The notes under the pieces are model-generated. The model searched no databases. It saw only the letters and a list, made by a program, of their open reading frames with translations, and was not told where the DNA came from. DNA of 64,000 bases. Origin: an uncultured archaeon (lineage in GTDB: Archaea; Nanobdellota; Nanobdellia; Pacearchaeales; GW2011-AR1). The position numbers were made by a program, and so were the translations under genes. Positions 57,081 to 64,000 of this stretch are shown one piece after another; position 1 is the first letter of the stretch; every line of letters starts with the position of its first letter. The stretch spans positions 9,168 through 73,167 of the forward strand of contig CALJLT010000032.1 in assembly GCA_937982425.1 (NCBI GenBank). Direction: 5' to 3'.

Positions 57081-58022
57081 ATGCCTACAAGAAAATCACC
57101 GAGAAAAGGAAGTTTGCAGTTTTGGCCTAGAAAGAGGGCTAAGAAATTTTTACCTAGCGTGAACTGGAATGCGATTAATTCTACAAAAAAGATAAAGGGA
57201 TTTATTTGCTATAAAGCAGGAATGGTTTCAGCAATAGTGAAAGATGATACTGAACATTCTATGACAAAGGGAAAAAGAAAAGCTATTCCGGTGACTGTGC
57301 TTGAGTGCCCCCATATGAAAATACTTTCTATAAGGTTTTATAAAAATGGAATCGTGGGAACAGAAATTCTTGCAGAAAAATTAGATAAGGAATTAAAAAG
57401 AAAATTAAAGCTCCCTAAAATTTCTAAAAAAATTGATTCCATAAAAACTGAAGAATATGATGACCTGAGAATTATCTTTTATTCAAATGTTAAAAAAGCA
57501 GAATTGAAAAAAACTCCAGATATAGTTGAAATTGGTTTAAGCGGATCATATGAAGATAAATTAAATTTTATAAAAGAAAATCAAACAAAAGAATTTTCAG
57601 TTTTTGATTTTTTTGAATCAGGACAATTAGTAGATTTAAGAGGTTTAACAAAAGGAAAAGGTTTTCAAGGTCCAGTTAAAAGATTCGGTATTCAATTAAA
57701 GAATCAAAAATCAGAAAAGGGAAGAAGAAGACCAGGTTCAATCGGACCATGGCATCCAGCAAGAGTTACTTTTAGAGTTCCTATGGCAGGTCAATTAGGA
57801 ATGTTCACAAGGGCAATTTATAATAATTTAATTCTAGATATGAAAAAGTCAGATGAGCATAAGATAAAAAATTTAAAAAATTATGGAGATGTTAATTCGG
57901 ATTATATTTTAGTTCAAGGTTCAGTTCAAGGTTCAGCTAAAAGACAACTTATTTTAACCCAAGCCTTAAGACCAACTAAAAAACAAATTAAAAAGAAATA
58001 TGAATTAATTGAATTAAGATGA
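57081..58022 (+). CDS. rpl3: 50S ribosomal protein uL3
   Basis: 313 aa archaeal uL3. Basic N-terminus MPTRKSPRKGSLQFWPRKRA. Core TKGKGFQGPVKRFGIQ and the RRPGSIGPWHPARVTFRVPMAGQLG loop, which reaches near the peptidyl transferase centre. First gene of the canonical S10/spc-type string. Overlaps uL4 by 4 bases. Confidence 0.97.
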   Translation: MPTRKSPRKGSLQFWPRKRAKKFLPSVNWNAINSTKKIKGFICYKAGMVSAIVKDDTEHSMTKGKRKAIPVTVLECPHMKILSIRFYKNGIVGTEILAEKLDKELKRKLKLPKISKKIDSIKTEEYDDLRIIFYSNVKKAELKKTPDIVEIGLSGSYEDKLNFIKENQTKEFSVFDFFESGQLVDLRGLTKGKGFQGPVKRFGIQLKNQKSEKGRRRPGSIGPWHPARVTFRVPMAGQLGMFTRAIYNNLILDMKKSDEHKIKNLKNYGDVNSDYILVQGSVQGSAKRQLILTQALRPTKKQIKKKYELIELR

Positions 58023-58816
58023 AATCAGCAATATATACAATTGAAGGTAAGAAAGGAAAAGAAATAACTTTACCTAGTTTTTTCTCTACAAAAGTTAGAG
58101 AAGATTTAATTCAAAAGATAGTAGAATCAAAAAAAATAAAGCAACCTTATGCTCCAAGCCCTTTGGCAGGAAATCAATATTCTGCAAGCGGTAAATTAAA
58201 ACATCATAGAAAAGTTTGGAAATCTCAATATGGTAGGGGAATGTCAAGAGTTCCAAGAAAACAAATGACTCGAAGAGGTTCTCAATTCCATTGGGTAGGT
58301 GCAACTGTTCCAAATACTCGAGGAGGTAGAAGAGCACATCCTCCAAAAATACTTTCTATGTTAGGATTAGCAAGATTAAACAAAAAAGAATCAAAGTTAG
58401 GATTAATGTCTTCTTTAAGTGCAACTGCAAATGAAAAATATGTTTTGAAAAAATATGCAAGTTTAGAAGGAAAAAAGATAGAAAATTTGCCAATTATCTT
58501 AGAAACTAAATTTGTTGAATTAAAGTTAAAAGAATTTTTAAATTCCTTAAGTAAAATTTTAGGAAAAGATCTTTATGAAATTGCTTTACCAGAAAAAACT
58601 CAAAGAGCAGGTAGAGGAAAAATGAGGGGAAGAAAATATAAGAAAAATAGAGGATTTTTATTAGTATTAGGAAAAGATGAAAAATTCAAAACAAAAAGAT
58701 TTGAAACACAAAATGTCCAAAAGCTAGGAGTGAAAGATCTAGCCGAAGGAGGAGTTGGAAGGCTAGTAATTTATACTGAAAAAGCAATTAAAGATTTAGA
58801 GGAAAAATTAAAATGA
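58019..58816 (+). CDS. rpl4: 50S ribosomal protein uL4
   Basis: 265 aa. The extended loop region RKVWKSQYGRGMSRVPRKQMTRRGSQFHWVGATVPNTRGGRRAHPPK lines the exit tunnel. C-terminal part has RAGRGKMRGRKYKKNRGFLLVLGKDE. Overlaps uL3 and uL23 by 4 bases each. Confidence 0.97.
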   Translation: MKSAIYTIEGKKGKEITLPSFFSTKVREDLIQKIVESKKIKQPYAPSPLAGNQYSASGKLKHHRKVWKSQYGRGMSRVPRKQMTRRGSQFHWVGATVPNTRGGRRAHPPKILSMLGLARLNKKESKLGLMSSLSATANEKYVLKKYASLEGKKIENLPIILETKFVELKLKEFLNSLSKILGKDLYEIALPEKTQRAGRGKMRGRKYKKNRGFLLVLGKDEKFKTKRFETQNVQKLGVKDLAEGGVGRLVIYTEKAIKDLEEKLK

Positions 58817-59049
58817 AACCTTTAATGACTGAAAAAGCAGTAATGATGATTGAAAGAGACAACACTCTGGTTTTTCAAGTTTCAATGATAAAACAAAAAG
58901 AAGAAATAAAAAAAGAAATTGAATCTTTGTTTAAAGTTCAGATAAAATCAATGCGAACTTTAGTAAGAAAAAACAAGAAATATGTTTATGTTAAATTAAA
59001 AGGAGATACTCTTGCAATAGATGTTGCAAGTAAGTTAGGATTAATGTAA
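58813..59049 (+). CDS. rpl23: 50S ribosomal protein uL23
   Basis: 78 aa, usual archaeal length. LMTEKAVMMIERDNTLVFQVSMIKQKEEIKKEIESLFKVQIKSMRT is the ferredoxin-like core found near the tunnel exit, where it binds SRP and nascent-chain factors. Coupled to uL4 and uL2. Confidence 0.96.
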   Translation: MKPLMTEKAVMMIERDNTLVFQVSMIKQKEEIKKEIESLFKVQIKSMRTLVRKNKKYVYVKLKGDTLAIDVASKLGLM

Positions 59050-59050
59050 A

Positions 59051-59752
59051 ATGGGAAAAAGAATAATTCAACAAGCTAGAGGACACGGAAGTTCCACTTA
59101 TAGAGTTAGCAGGAAAGCCTTTCGATATAAAATTCAATTTTTAAGAGGATTAGAAGGAGAAGGAGTTGTCTTGAAAATAATGAATTCTAGGGCGCATTCA
59201 GCCCCAATAGCAAAGATAAATTCAAACAAAGGAACATTTTACATACCCGCTTTTGACAAAATGTATGAAGGCCAAAAAATAAATTTTGAAAAGAAAGAGC
59301 AAGTAAGTGATGGAGATATCTTGGAAATTAAAGATATTCCTGTAAAAACTAAAGTTTATTGTTTGGAATCAAAACCAAATGACGGAGGAAAGTTTATTAA
59401 GACAGGAGGAAATTATGGAACTGTGACAAGGTTAGTAGGAAATAAAGTTTTCATCTCAATGCCTTCTAAAAAAGAAAAAGAATTTGCTCTTAATTGCCGG
59501 GCAATTGTAGGAGTTGTTGCTGGAACACAAAGATTAGATAAACCAGTTTTGAAGGCAGGAAAAAAATACCATATAAAAAAATCAAAAAGTAAATTATGGC
59601 CAAGAACTTCAGCAGTTAAGATGAATGCAATAGATCATCCTTTTGGTTCAGGTAGAGGAAAGAATCCTAAACCAAAGATTGCTAAAAGAAATGCTCCTGC
59701 AGGTGCAAGAGTTGGATTAATAAGGCCAAGAAGAACGGGGAAGAGAAAATAA
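59051..59752 (+). CDS. rpl2: 50S ribosomal protein uL2
   Basis: 233 aa. N-terminal IIQQARGHGSSTYRVSRKAF, the OB/SH3 core, and the C-terminal HPFGSGRGKNPK segment at the peptidyl transferase-proximal site. Required for subunit joining. One base from uL23, one base before uS19. Confidence 0.97.
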   Translation: MGKRIIQQARGHGSSTYRVSRKAFRYKIQFLRGLEGEGVVLKIMNSRAHSAPIAKINSNKGTFYIPAFDKMYEGQKINFEKKEQVSDGDILEIKDIPVKTKVYCLESKPNDGGKFIKTGGNYGTVTRLVGNKVFISMPSKKEKEFALNCRAIVGVVAGTQRLDKPVLKAGKKYHIKKSKSKLWPRTSAVKMNAIDHPFGSGRGKNPKPKIAKRNAPAGARVGLIRPRRTGKRK

Positions 59753-59753
59753 A

Positions 59754-60164
59754 ATGACAGAAATGGAAGTAAGAAAAAAAGAATCAACTTTTAGAGGAAA
59801 AACTCTTGAAGAATTAAAAGTATTGGAAGTTCGAGAATTTGCAAAACTACTAAAGACAAGACAAAAGAGAACTGTTCTTAGGAATTTTCAAGAACATGAA
59901 AATTTTTTAAAAAGAGTAGAAAAAAAATTATCTGAAGGGAAAAAGGCGATTAAAACCCATAAGAGGGATTTAGTTATAATTCCCAAATTAGTTGGAACAA
60001 AGATTCAAGTATATAACGGAAGAGAATTTATTCCAATAGATATTAGTTTTGAAATGCTAGGTCACAAATTAGGAGAATTTTCTTTGACAAGACAAAAAGC
60101 AAAACATGTAAGTAAAGATAAAAAGGCAGGATCAACTAAAAAGAAATCATCTAAAAAAGGATAA
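59754..60164 (+). CDS. rps19: 30S ribosomal protein uS19
   Basis: 136 aa. Core RDLVIIPKLVGTKIQVYNGREFIPIDISFEMLGHKLGEFSLTR, with the C-terminal basic tail (KAGSTKKKSSKKG). Works with uS13 at the head of the small subunit. Archaeal type with a helical N-terminal extension. Confidence 0.96.
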   Translation: MTEMEVRKKESTFRGKTLEELKVLEVREFAKLLKTRQKRTVLRNFQEHENFLKRVEKKLSEGKKAIKTHKRDLVIIPKLVGTKIQVYNGREFIPIDISFEMLGHKLGEFSLTRQKAKHVSKDKKAGSTKKKSSKKG

Positions 60165-60166
60165 AA

Positions 60167-60760
60167 ATGGCAGGAACAAATACTGAAAAACCAATGGGAA
60201 AACAAGAGAAAAAAAGATCTATAAATGTAGATACACAAAAACCAATTGTTGAAGAGAAAGTTCAAAAAAATATAGATCCAAAAGAAAAAAAAGTTGAAGA
60301 AAAAACAGAATCAAAAAAGGAAGAAAAGAAAATTCCAACTAAGAAAGTAATAAAAGATCAAGTTGAATTAAATGCAACTAATATTCCTGTATCAACAAAA
60401 AAAGCAATTGCAATTTGTAGAGCTATTCAGGGAAGAAGAATCGAAGATGCCTTATCTTACTTGGAAAAAGTTTCAAAATTAAAATTAGCAGTACCAATGA
60501 AAGGAGAAATTCCCCACAGAAAAGGAAAAATAATGTCAGGGAGATATCCAGTTAGGGCAGTAAAACCTTTTACTAGTATGTTAAAAGGATTAGAAGGAAA
60601 TGCAAACCAACATGGAGTAGAAGATCCTTTCATTTATCTCGCAATTGCAAATAAAGGAACAACTACTTTAGGAAGAGGGGGAAGAACTCAGAAAAAAAGA
60701 ACAAATGTAAGGCTAGTAGCAAAGTCCAAAGAAACTAAAAAAACTAAGGAGAAGAAATAA
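60167..60760 (+). CDS. rpl22: 50S ribosomal protein uL22
   Basis: 197 aa. The first 65 residues are a lysine/glutamate-rich low-complexity extension (EEKVQKNIDPKEKKVEEKTESKKEE), absent from typical uL22. The core from about residue 66 (VELNATNIPVSTKKAIAICRAIQGRRIEDALSYLEKV) includes the tunnel-lining loop. Overlaps uS3 by one base. Confidence 0.94.
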   Translation: MAGTNTEKPMGKQEKKRSINVDTQKPIVEEKVQKNIDPKEKKVEEKTESKKEEKKIPTKKVIKDQVELNATNIPVSTKKAIAICRAIQGRRIEDALSYLEKVSKLKLAVPMKGEIPHRKGKIMSGRYPVRAVKPFTSMLKGLEGNANQHGVEDPFIYLAIANKGTTTLGRGGRTQKKRTNVRLVAKSKETKKTKEKK

Positions 60761-61440
60761 TGGAAGAAAAAAATACAGTTAAGTTCAAGAAAGAAGAATT
60801 TAGGATGAGGGAAGATATAAAACAAAATATTGGAAAAGGAAAGGTTTCAAAAGTTAGAATAGAATATACACCTATCGGAGAAAAAATAATAATAACTACT
60901 AGTAAACCAGGTTTAATAATTGGAAGAGGAGGAGAAAAAATTGAGGAGTTAACAAAGATGATAAAATTAAATTTTAAATTAGAAAATCCCCACATAGAGA
61001 TTGAAGAAATTAAACAACCTGAATTTGATGCACAATTAGTTGCAGATGAACTTGCACTAGGATTAGAAAGATTTGGTCCATTAAAATTCAAGGTTCTTGC
61101 TTATAAGGCTCTTCAGAAAATAATTAAGGCAGGAGCTTTAGGGGTCGAAATAAGACTAGGAGGAAAACTCCCTAGTTCTAGAGCGAGATCTTGGAGATTT
61201 GCCCAAGGATATTTAAAGAAAACCGGGGACACAGCAAGTGTTGTAGATAGAGCTCAAGCAAGAGCAGAAACAAAACCAGGAACTGTTGGAGTAAAAGTTA
61301 GCATTTTAGCTCCAGGAACTATTCTAAAAGACAGAATTACTGTAAACGAAGAACTAATTAAAAAATTAAAAGAAAATTTAGAAAAAGAAGAATTAGTTGA
61401 ACAAAAAAAGACAGGTAGAAAAAGGATGGTTAAAAAATAA
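60760..61440 (+). CDS. rps3: 30S ribosomal protein uS3
   Basis: 226 aa. KH domain with TTSKPGLIIGRGGEKIEELT, then the C-terminal domain GGKLPSSRARSWRFAQGYLKKTGDTASVVDRAQARAETKPGTVGVKV. Located at the mRNA entry. The archaeal length and basic tail fit. Confidence 0.97.
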   Translation: MEEKNTVKFKKEEFRMREDIKQNIGKGKVSKVRIEYTPIGEKIIITTSKPGLIIGRGGEKIEELTKMIKLNFKLENPHIEIEEIKQPEFDAQLVADELALGLERFGPLKFKVLAYKALQKIIKAGALGVEIRLGGKLPSSRARSWRFAQGYLKKTGDTASVVDRAQARAETKPGTVGVKVSILAPGTILKDRITVNEELIKKLKENLEKEELVEQKKTGRKRMVKK

Positions 61441-61442
61441 AT

Positions 61443-61616
61443 ATGGCAATATTAAGATCAAAAGAAATAAGGAGTATGAAGGAAGAAGAAAAATTAAAGA
61501 GAATAAATGAATTAAAATTGGAACTAATTAAAGAAAAAGGAAAAGTTAGCCAAGGTGGAAGCAATAAAGTTAAAGAAATAAAACGAACAATAGCGAGGTT
61601 AAAAACAATAAGATAA
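61443..61616 (+). CDS. rpl29: 50S ribosomal protein uL29
   Basis: 57 aa, too short for many gene callers. MAILRSKEIRSMKEEEKLKR and the second helix KVKEIKRTIARLKTIR are the two-helix uL29 pattern. Stop codon TAATG overlaps the start of the SUI1 gene at 61616, so both are coupled. Located two bases after uS3. Confidence 0.92.
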   Translation: MAILRSKEIRSMKEEEKLKRINELKLELIKEKGKVSQGGSNKVKEIKRTIARLKTIR

Positions 61617-61915
61617 TGGAAATTTGTCCAAAATGCGGTTTACCGCAACCAGCGTGCATTTGCGAACGTATGACAAAGAGTTCACAACGGATAAGGATAA
61701 CAACGGACAAAAAAAGATACGGAAAAATTGTTACAATAATCCAAGGATTCGACAATGCAATAAATGTAAAACAAGTTTCAAAAAATCTTAAAAATGAGCT
61801 GGCTTGCGGAGGAACCTCAAAGGACGGAATAATAGAATTACAAGGAGATCACACAAAACGAGTTAAAGAAATACTAATAAAGCTAGGATTTGAAGGAGAC
61901 TTAATAGAAGATTAA
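61616..61915 (+). CDS. Translation initiation factor 1 (SUI1/eIF1)
   Basis: 99 aa. An N-terminal zinc-like region (CPKCGLPQPACICE) with four cysteines is followed by the SUI1 domain (QRIRITTDKKRYGKIVTIIQGFD...ELACGGTSKDGIIELQGDHTKRVKEIL). It monitors start-codon selection on the small subunit. Its place between uL29 and uS17 is standard in archaea; the rnp1 gene that usually follows is missing. Confidence 0.93.
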   Translation: MEICPKCGLPQPACICERMTKSSQRIRITTDKKRYGKIVTIIQGFDNAINVKQVSKNLKNELACGGTSKDGIIELQGDHTKRVKEILIKLGFEGDLIED

Positions 61916-61916
61916 A

Positions 61917-62267
61917 ATGAAAACAAAAATAAAAGAATCAAAAAAAATTGAGAACGAAACAATCTTATGTAATGATAGAGATTGCCCCATTCATGGAAAT
62001 TTGAAAGCAAGGGGAAAAATTTTCAAAGGGAAAGTAATTTCAAAGAATCAAAAAAGAGTAGCAATTGAATTTGAAAGAATGGTTTATGTAAGAAAATATG
62101 AAAGATATTCAAAATCAAAGACTAAAATGCACGCAAGACTTCCAAGATGCATGGATAAAGACATCCAAATTGGTGATTTAATAAGAATTCAAGAGTGTAG
62201 ACCATTAAGTAAAATAATTCATTTTGTCGTATTGGAAAAATTAAATAGCGAGGAAAAAGTAGAATGA
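61917..62267 (+). CDS. rps17: 30S ribosomal protein uS17
   Basis: 116 aa. The archaeal Cys pattern CNDRDCPIHG near the start, and OB-fold core ARGKIFKGKVISKNQKRVAIEFERMVYVRKYERYSKSKTKMHARLPRCMDKDIQIGDLI. It begins one base after the SUI1 gene. It overlaps uL14 by 4 bases. Confidence 0.96.
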   Translation: MKTKIKESKKIENETILCNDRDCPIHGNLKARGKIFKGKVISKNQKRVAIEFERMVYVRKYERYSKSKTKMHARLPRCMDKDIQIGDLIRIQECRPLSKIIHFVVLEKLNSEEKVE

Positions 62268-62665
62268 AAGCGATATCCGCAAAGGCGACGGCAGGATTGA
62301 ATTTAGGAGCAAGAGTAGTTTCTGCAGATAATAGCGGGGCTAAAATAGTAAGGATAGTCTCAGTTAAAAGAGGAAAAGGAAGAAAAGGAAAACAAGGTTG
62401 TGCAAAGATATCAGACCAAGTAAAAGTTGCTGTAAAAAAAGGTATTCCAGATATGAAAGGAAAAGTATTTGATGCAGTTGTGGTAAGACAGAAAAAATCT
62501 TGGAGAAGATTAACAGGAGAAAGAATAGCTTTTGAAGATAATGCTGTCGCAATTTTAAAAGACGATAAAGGTAACCCAAAAGGAACCCAGATTAAAGGAC
62601 CAATAGCAAAGGAGGTTTTAGAACGTTGGCCATCAGTAGCTAAGATTGCCTCATCAGTACATTAA
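62264..62665 (+). CDS. rpl14: 50S ribosomal protein uL14
   Basis: 133 aa. N-terminal ATAGLNLGARVVSADNSGAKIVRIVSVKR and the C-terminal EDNAVAILKDDKGNPKGTQIKGPIAKEVLERWPSVAKIASSVH, both typical for archaeal uL14, which sits at the subunit interface. Coupled to uS17. Confidence 0.96.
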   Translation: MKAISAKATAGLNLGARVVSADNSGAKIVRIVSVKRGKGRKGKQGCAKISDQVKVAVKKGIPDMKGKVFDAVVVRQKKSWRRLTGERIAFEDNAVAILKDDKGNPKGTQIKGPIAKEVLERWPSVAKIASSVH

Positions 62666-62666
62666 A

Positions 62667-63098
62667 ATGAAAAAAGAATTTAGTAAATTTTGGAAAGGAA
62701 GTAAACAACCCCGAAAGCAAAGAAAGTATTCTATAAAATTACCTTTACATTTAAAATCAAAACTAATAAGCGTAAACTTATCAAAAGATTTAAGGGAAAA
62801 ACAAAAGACGAGAAACATTCCTCTAAGAAAAGGAGACAAGGTAAAAATTTTAAGAGGAAAATTTAAGGGCAAGCAAGGAAAAGTAACAGAAATACTTTTG
62901 AAAAATTTAAAAATATATATAGAAGGAATACAGACTTCAAAACAAGATGGTTCAAAAGTAAACGTTCCAATAAGAGCTTCAAATCTACAAATTTTGGAGT
63001 TAAATTTAGAAGATAAGAAAAGAATTAAGAATAAACCAACACAAGAAATTAAAAAGGAAGAATCAAAAAGAAAATTATCAAAGGAGACTAAAAAATGA
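62667..63098 (+). CDS. rpl24: 50S ribosomal protein uL24
   Basis: 143 aa from the ATG at 62667, one base past uL14's stop. An in-frame ATG at 62646 would overlap uL14 and is rejected. The KOW motif KGDKVKILRGKFKGKQGKVTEI binds RNA. A lysine-rich C-terminal tail follows. Overlaps eS4 by 4 bases. Confidence 0.94.
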   Translation: MKKEFSKFWKGSKQPRKQRKYSIKLPLHLKSKLISVNLSKDLREKQKTRNIPLRKGDKVKILRGKFKGKQGKVTEILLKNLKIYIEGIQTSKQDGSKVNVPIRASNLQILELNLEDKKRIKNKPTQEIKKEESKRKLSKETKK

Positions 63099-63730
63099 AA
63101 CATCAAAAAAGACAAGCGATGCCAAAAAATTGGCCAATTCCAAGAAAGGGAACAGCTTTTGTAGTAGAAGGTAATTCAAAAAGTTTACCTATCCTATTAG
63201 TACTAAGAGACATTTTAAAAATAGCTAAGACAAGAAGGGAAGTTAAACAAGCAATACATGTAAGAGCATTACTGTTAAATAATAAACCAATTGTAGACGA
63301 AAAATTAAAAATGCAACTTTTGGATATTTTGACTATAATTCCAGAGAAAAAAAATTATCAATTAATTTTTTCAGAAAACGGAAAATTTTCTTTAGAAGAA
63401 GTTAAAAATTCCAAACAAAAGTGTTCAAAGGTAATAGGAAAAAAAATTCTAAAAAATAAAAATATCCAATTAAATCTTTATGACGGAAGAAATTATCTTT
63501 CTAACTTAAATTGCAAAGTAAATGATTCAGCAACAATAAATTTGGAGTCAAATAAAATAGAAAGAATTTTACCTTTAAAAGAAAAATCTAAAGTTTTAAT
63601 TATCGGAGGAAAACATACTGGAAAAAGAGGAGAAATAATTGAATTAATTTTAGATAAAAAAATGGTAAGGATAAAGACAAAAGAGTCAGAATTTAATGTT
63701 TTAATTAAACAATTAATGGTGATTGAATAA
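63095..63730 (+). CDS. rps4e: 30S ribosomal protein eS4
   Basis: 211 aa. N-terminal basic start KRQAMPKNWPIPRKGTAFVVEG, S4-like domain (LPILLVLRDILKIAKTRREVKQAIHVRALLLNNKPI) and a KOW-like IGGKHTGKRGEIIEL near the C-terminus. Archaeal/eukaryotic type. Overlaps the uL5 start by one base (63730). Confidence 0.95.
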   Translation: MKHQKRQAMPKNWPIPRKGTAFVVEGNSKSLPILLVLRDILKIAKTRREVKQAIHVRALLLNNKPIVDEKLKMQLLDILTIIPEKKNYQLIFSENGKFSLEEVKNSKQKCSKVIGKKILKNKNIQLNLYDGRNYLSNLNCKVNDSATINLESNKIERILPLKEKSKVLIIGGKHTGKRGEIIELILDKKMVRIKTKESEFNVLIKQLMVIE

Positions 63731-63957
63731 TGGAAGAAAATAAGATGAGAGAAATAAAAATAGAGAAAGTAGTTCTTAACGTCGGAGGAGTAGGAGACAC
63801 TTTAGAAAAAGGATACAAGTTATTAAAATTATTAACTGGAAGAAAACCCGCTAAAACTAAGGCTAGGAGAAGAATACCTTCTTTAGGAGTTAGACCTGGT
63901 TTAGAAGTTGGAGCAGTCGTAACTCTTAGAAAAGATTCAGAAGAATTTTTAAAAAAG
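63730..63957 (+). CDS. rpl5: 50S ribosomal protein uL5, truncated by the contig end
   Basis: The first 76 residues only. EIKIEKVVLNVGGVGDTLEKGYKLLKLLTGRKPAKTKARRRIPSLGVRPGLEVGAVVTLRKDSEEFLKK is the uL5 N-terminus. The reading frame then runs into Illumina adapter sequence at 63958, so the remaining part is not represented. Order eS4-uL5 is as expected in archaea. Confidence 0.93.
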
Positions 63958-64000
63958 AGATCGGAAGAGCACACGTCTGAACTCCAGTCACCGAATACGA
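63958..64000 (+). other. Illumina TruSeq adapter contamination
   Basis: AGATCGGAAGAGCACACGTC and its continuation TGAACTCCAGTCAC (63958-63991) equal the standard TruSeq read-1 adapter. The next bases CGAATACG plus A fit an 8-base sample index followed by the start of the adapter's downstream part. This is library sequence, not genomic, so the biology ends at 63957. Confidence 0.97.

Overview
The window reads as one end of a contig from a small-genome archaeon of the DPANN group, most like Woesearchaeota/Pacearchaeota. This rests on archaeal-type ribosomal protein operons (eL18, eL21, eS4, uL1-uL10-P1), the RNA polymerase subunits RpoD, RpoF and RpoN, SecF/SecD, AglB, prefoldin, an EMC3-type insertase, an archaeal RNase P RNA, TATA boxes about 25 bases before leaderless starts, very A+T-rich coding sequence and AMP-salvage genes. 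The last 43 bases are Illumina adapter plus probable index, so the right edge is an assembly end inside rpl5.

Layout. 25-664: a catalytically incomplete recombinase-domain protein and a PspC protein. 671-2017, minus: uS9, uL13, eL18 and tRNA-Leu. 12829-16329, minus: zinc-ribbon protein, eL21, RpoF, DUF655 protein, uS13, uS4, uS11, RpoD. These two blocks are normally one archaeal operon (S13-S4-S11-RpoD-(tRNA-Leu)-L18e-L13-S9). Here they are separated by about 10.8 kb, all of it coding on the plus strand. The inserted DNA has an archaeal-looking part (2140-4558, coiled-coil protein plus HerA-like ATPase) and a bacterial-looking part (4880-12776) with lipoprotein signal peptides, a LysM domain, a Bacteroidota-type lipoprotein, many small membrane proteins, a hairpin-plus-T-run terminator and a structured intergenic element repeated four times, with a fifth diverged copy. 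A tRNA-like RNA lies inside it. This block is the most unusual part of the window. It is either a horizontally acquired modular element or an assembly chimera.

16442-18388 holds RpoN, an unknown protein, a lone 5S rRNA and tRNAs Leu(AAG), Arg(CCT) and Gly(TCC). 18531-38798 is a cell-surface region: SecF/SecD, the oligosaccharyltransferase AglB, many glycosyltransferases and modifying enzymes, a likely heptose activation set (isomerase, kinase, nucleotidyltransferase), a flippase and the first-step GlcNAc-phosphate transferase. Together they could build, flip and attach an N-glycan.

38833-45280 has a ribose-1,5-bisphosphate isomerase, prefoldin alpha, an EMC3-like insertase, tRNA-Phe, RNase P RNA, a wHTH/membrane protein pair, small secreted proteins and the uL1-uL10-uL12 operon. 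45467-56983 has two secreted beta-propeller proteins (one with a dockerin), an XPD/DinG-type helicase, tRNA-Ser, membrane proteins, AMP phosphorylase (the partner of the isomerase) and an AI-2E transporter. 57081 to the end is the uL3-to-uL5 ribosomal operon, lacking the RNase P protein gene rnp1 that often sits between SUI1 and uS17.
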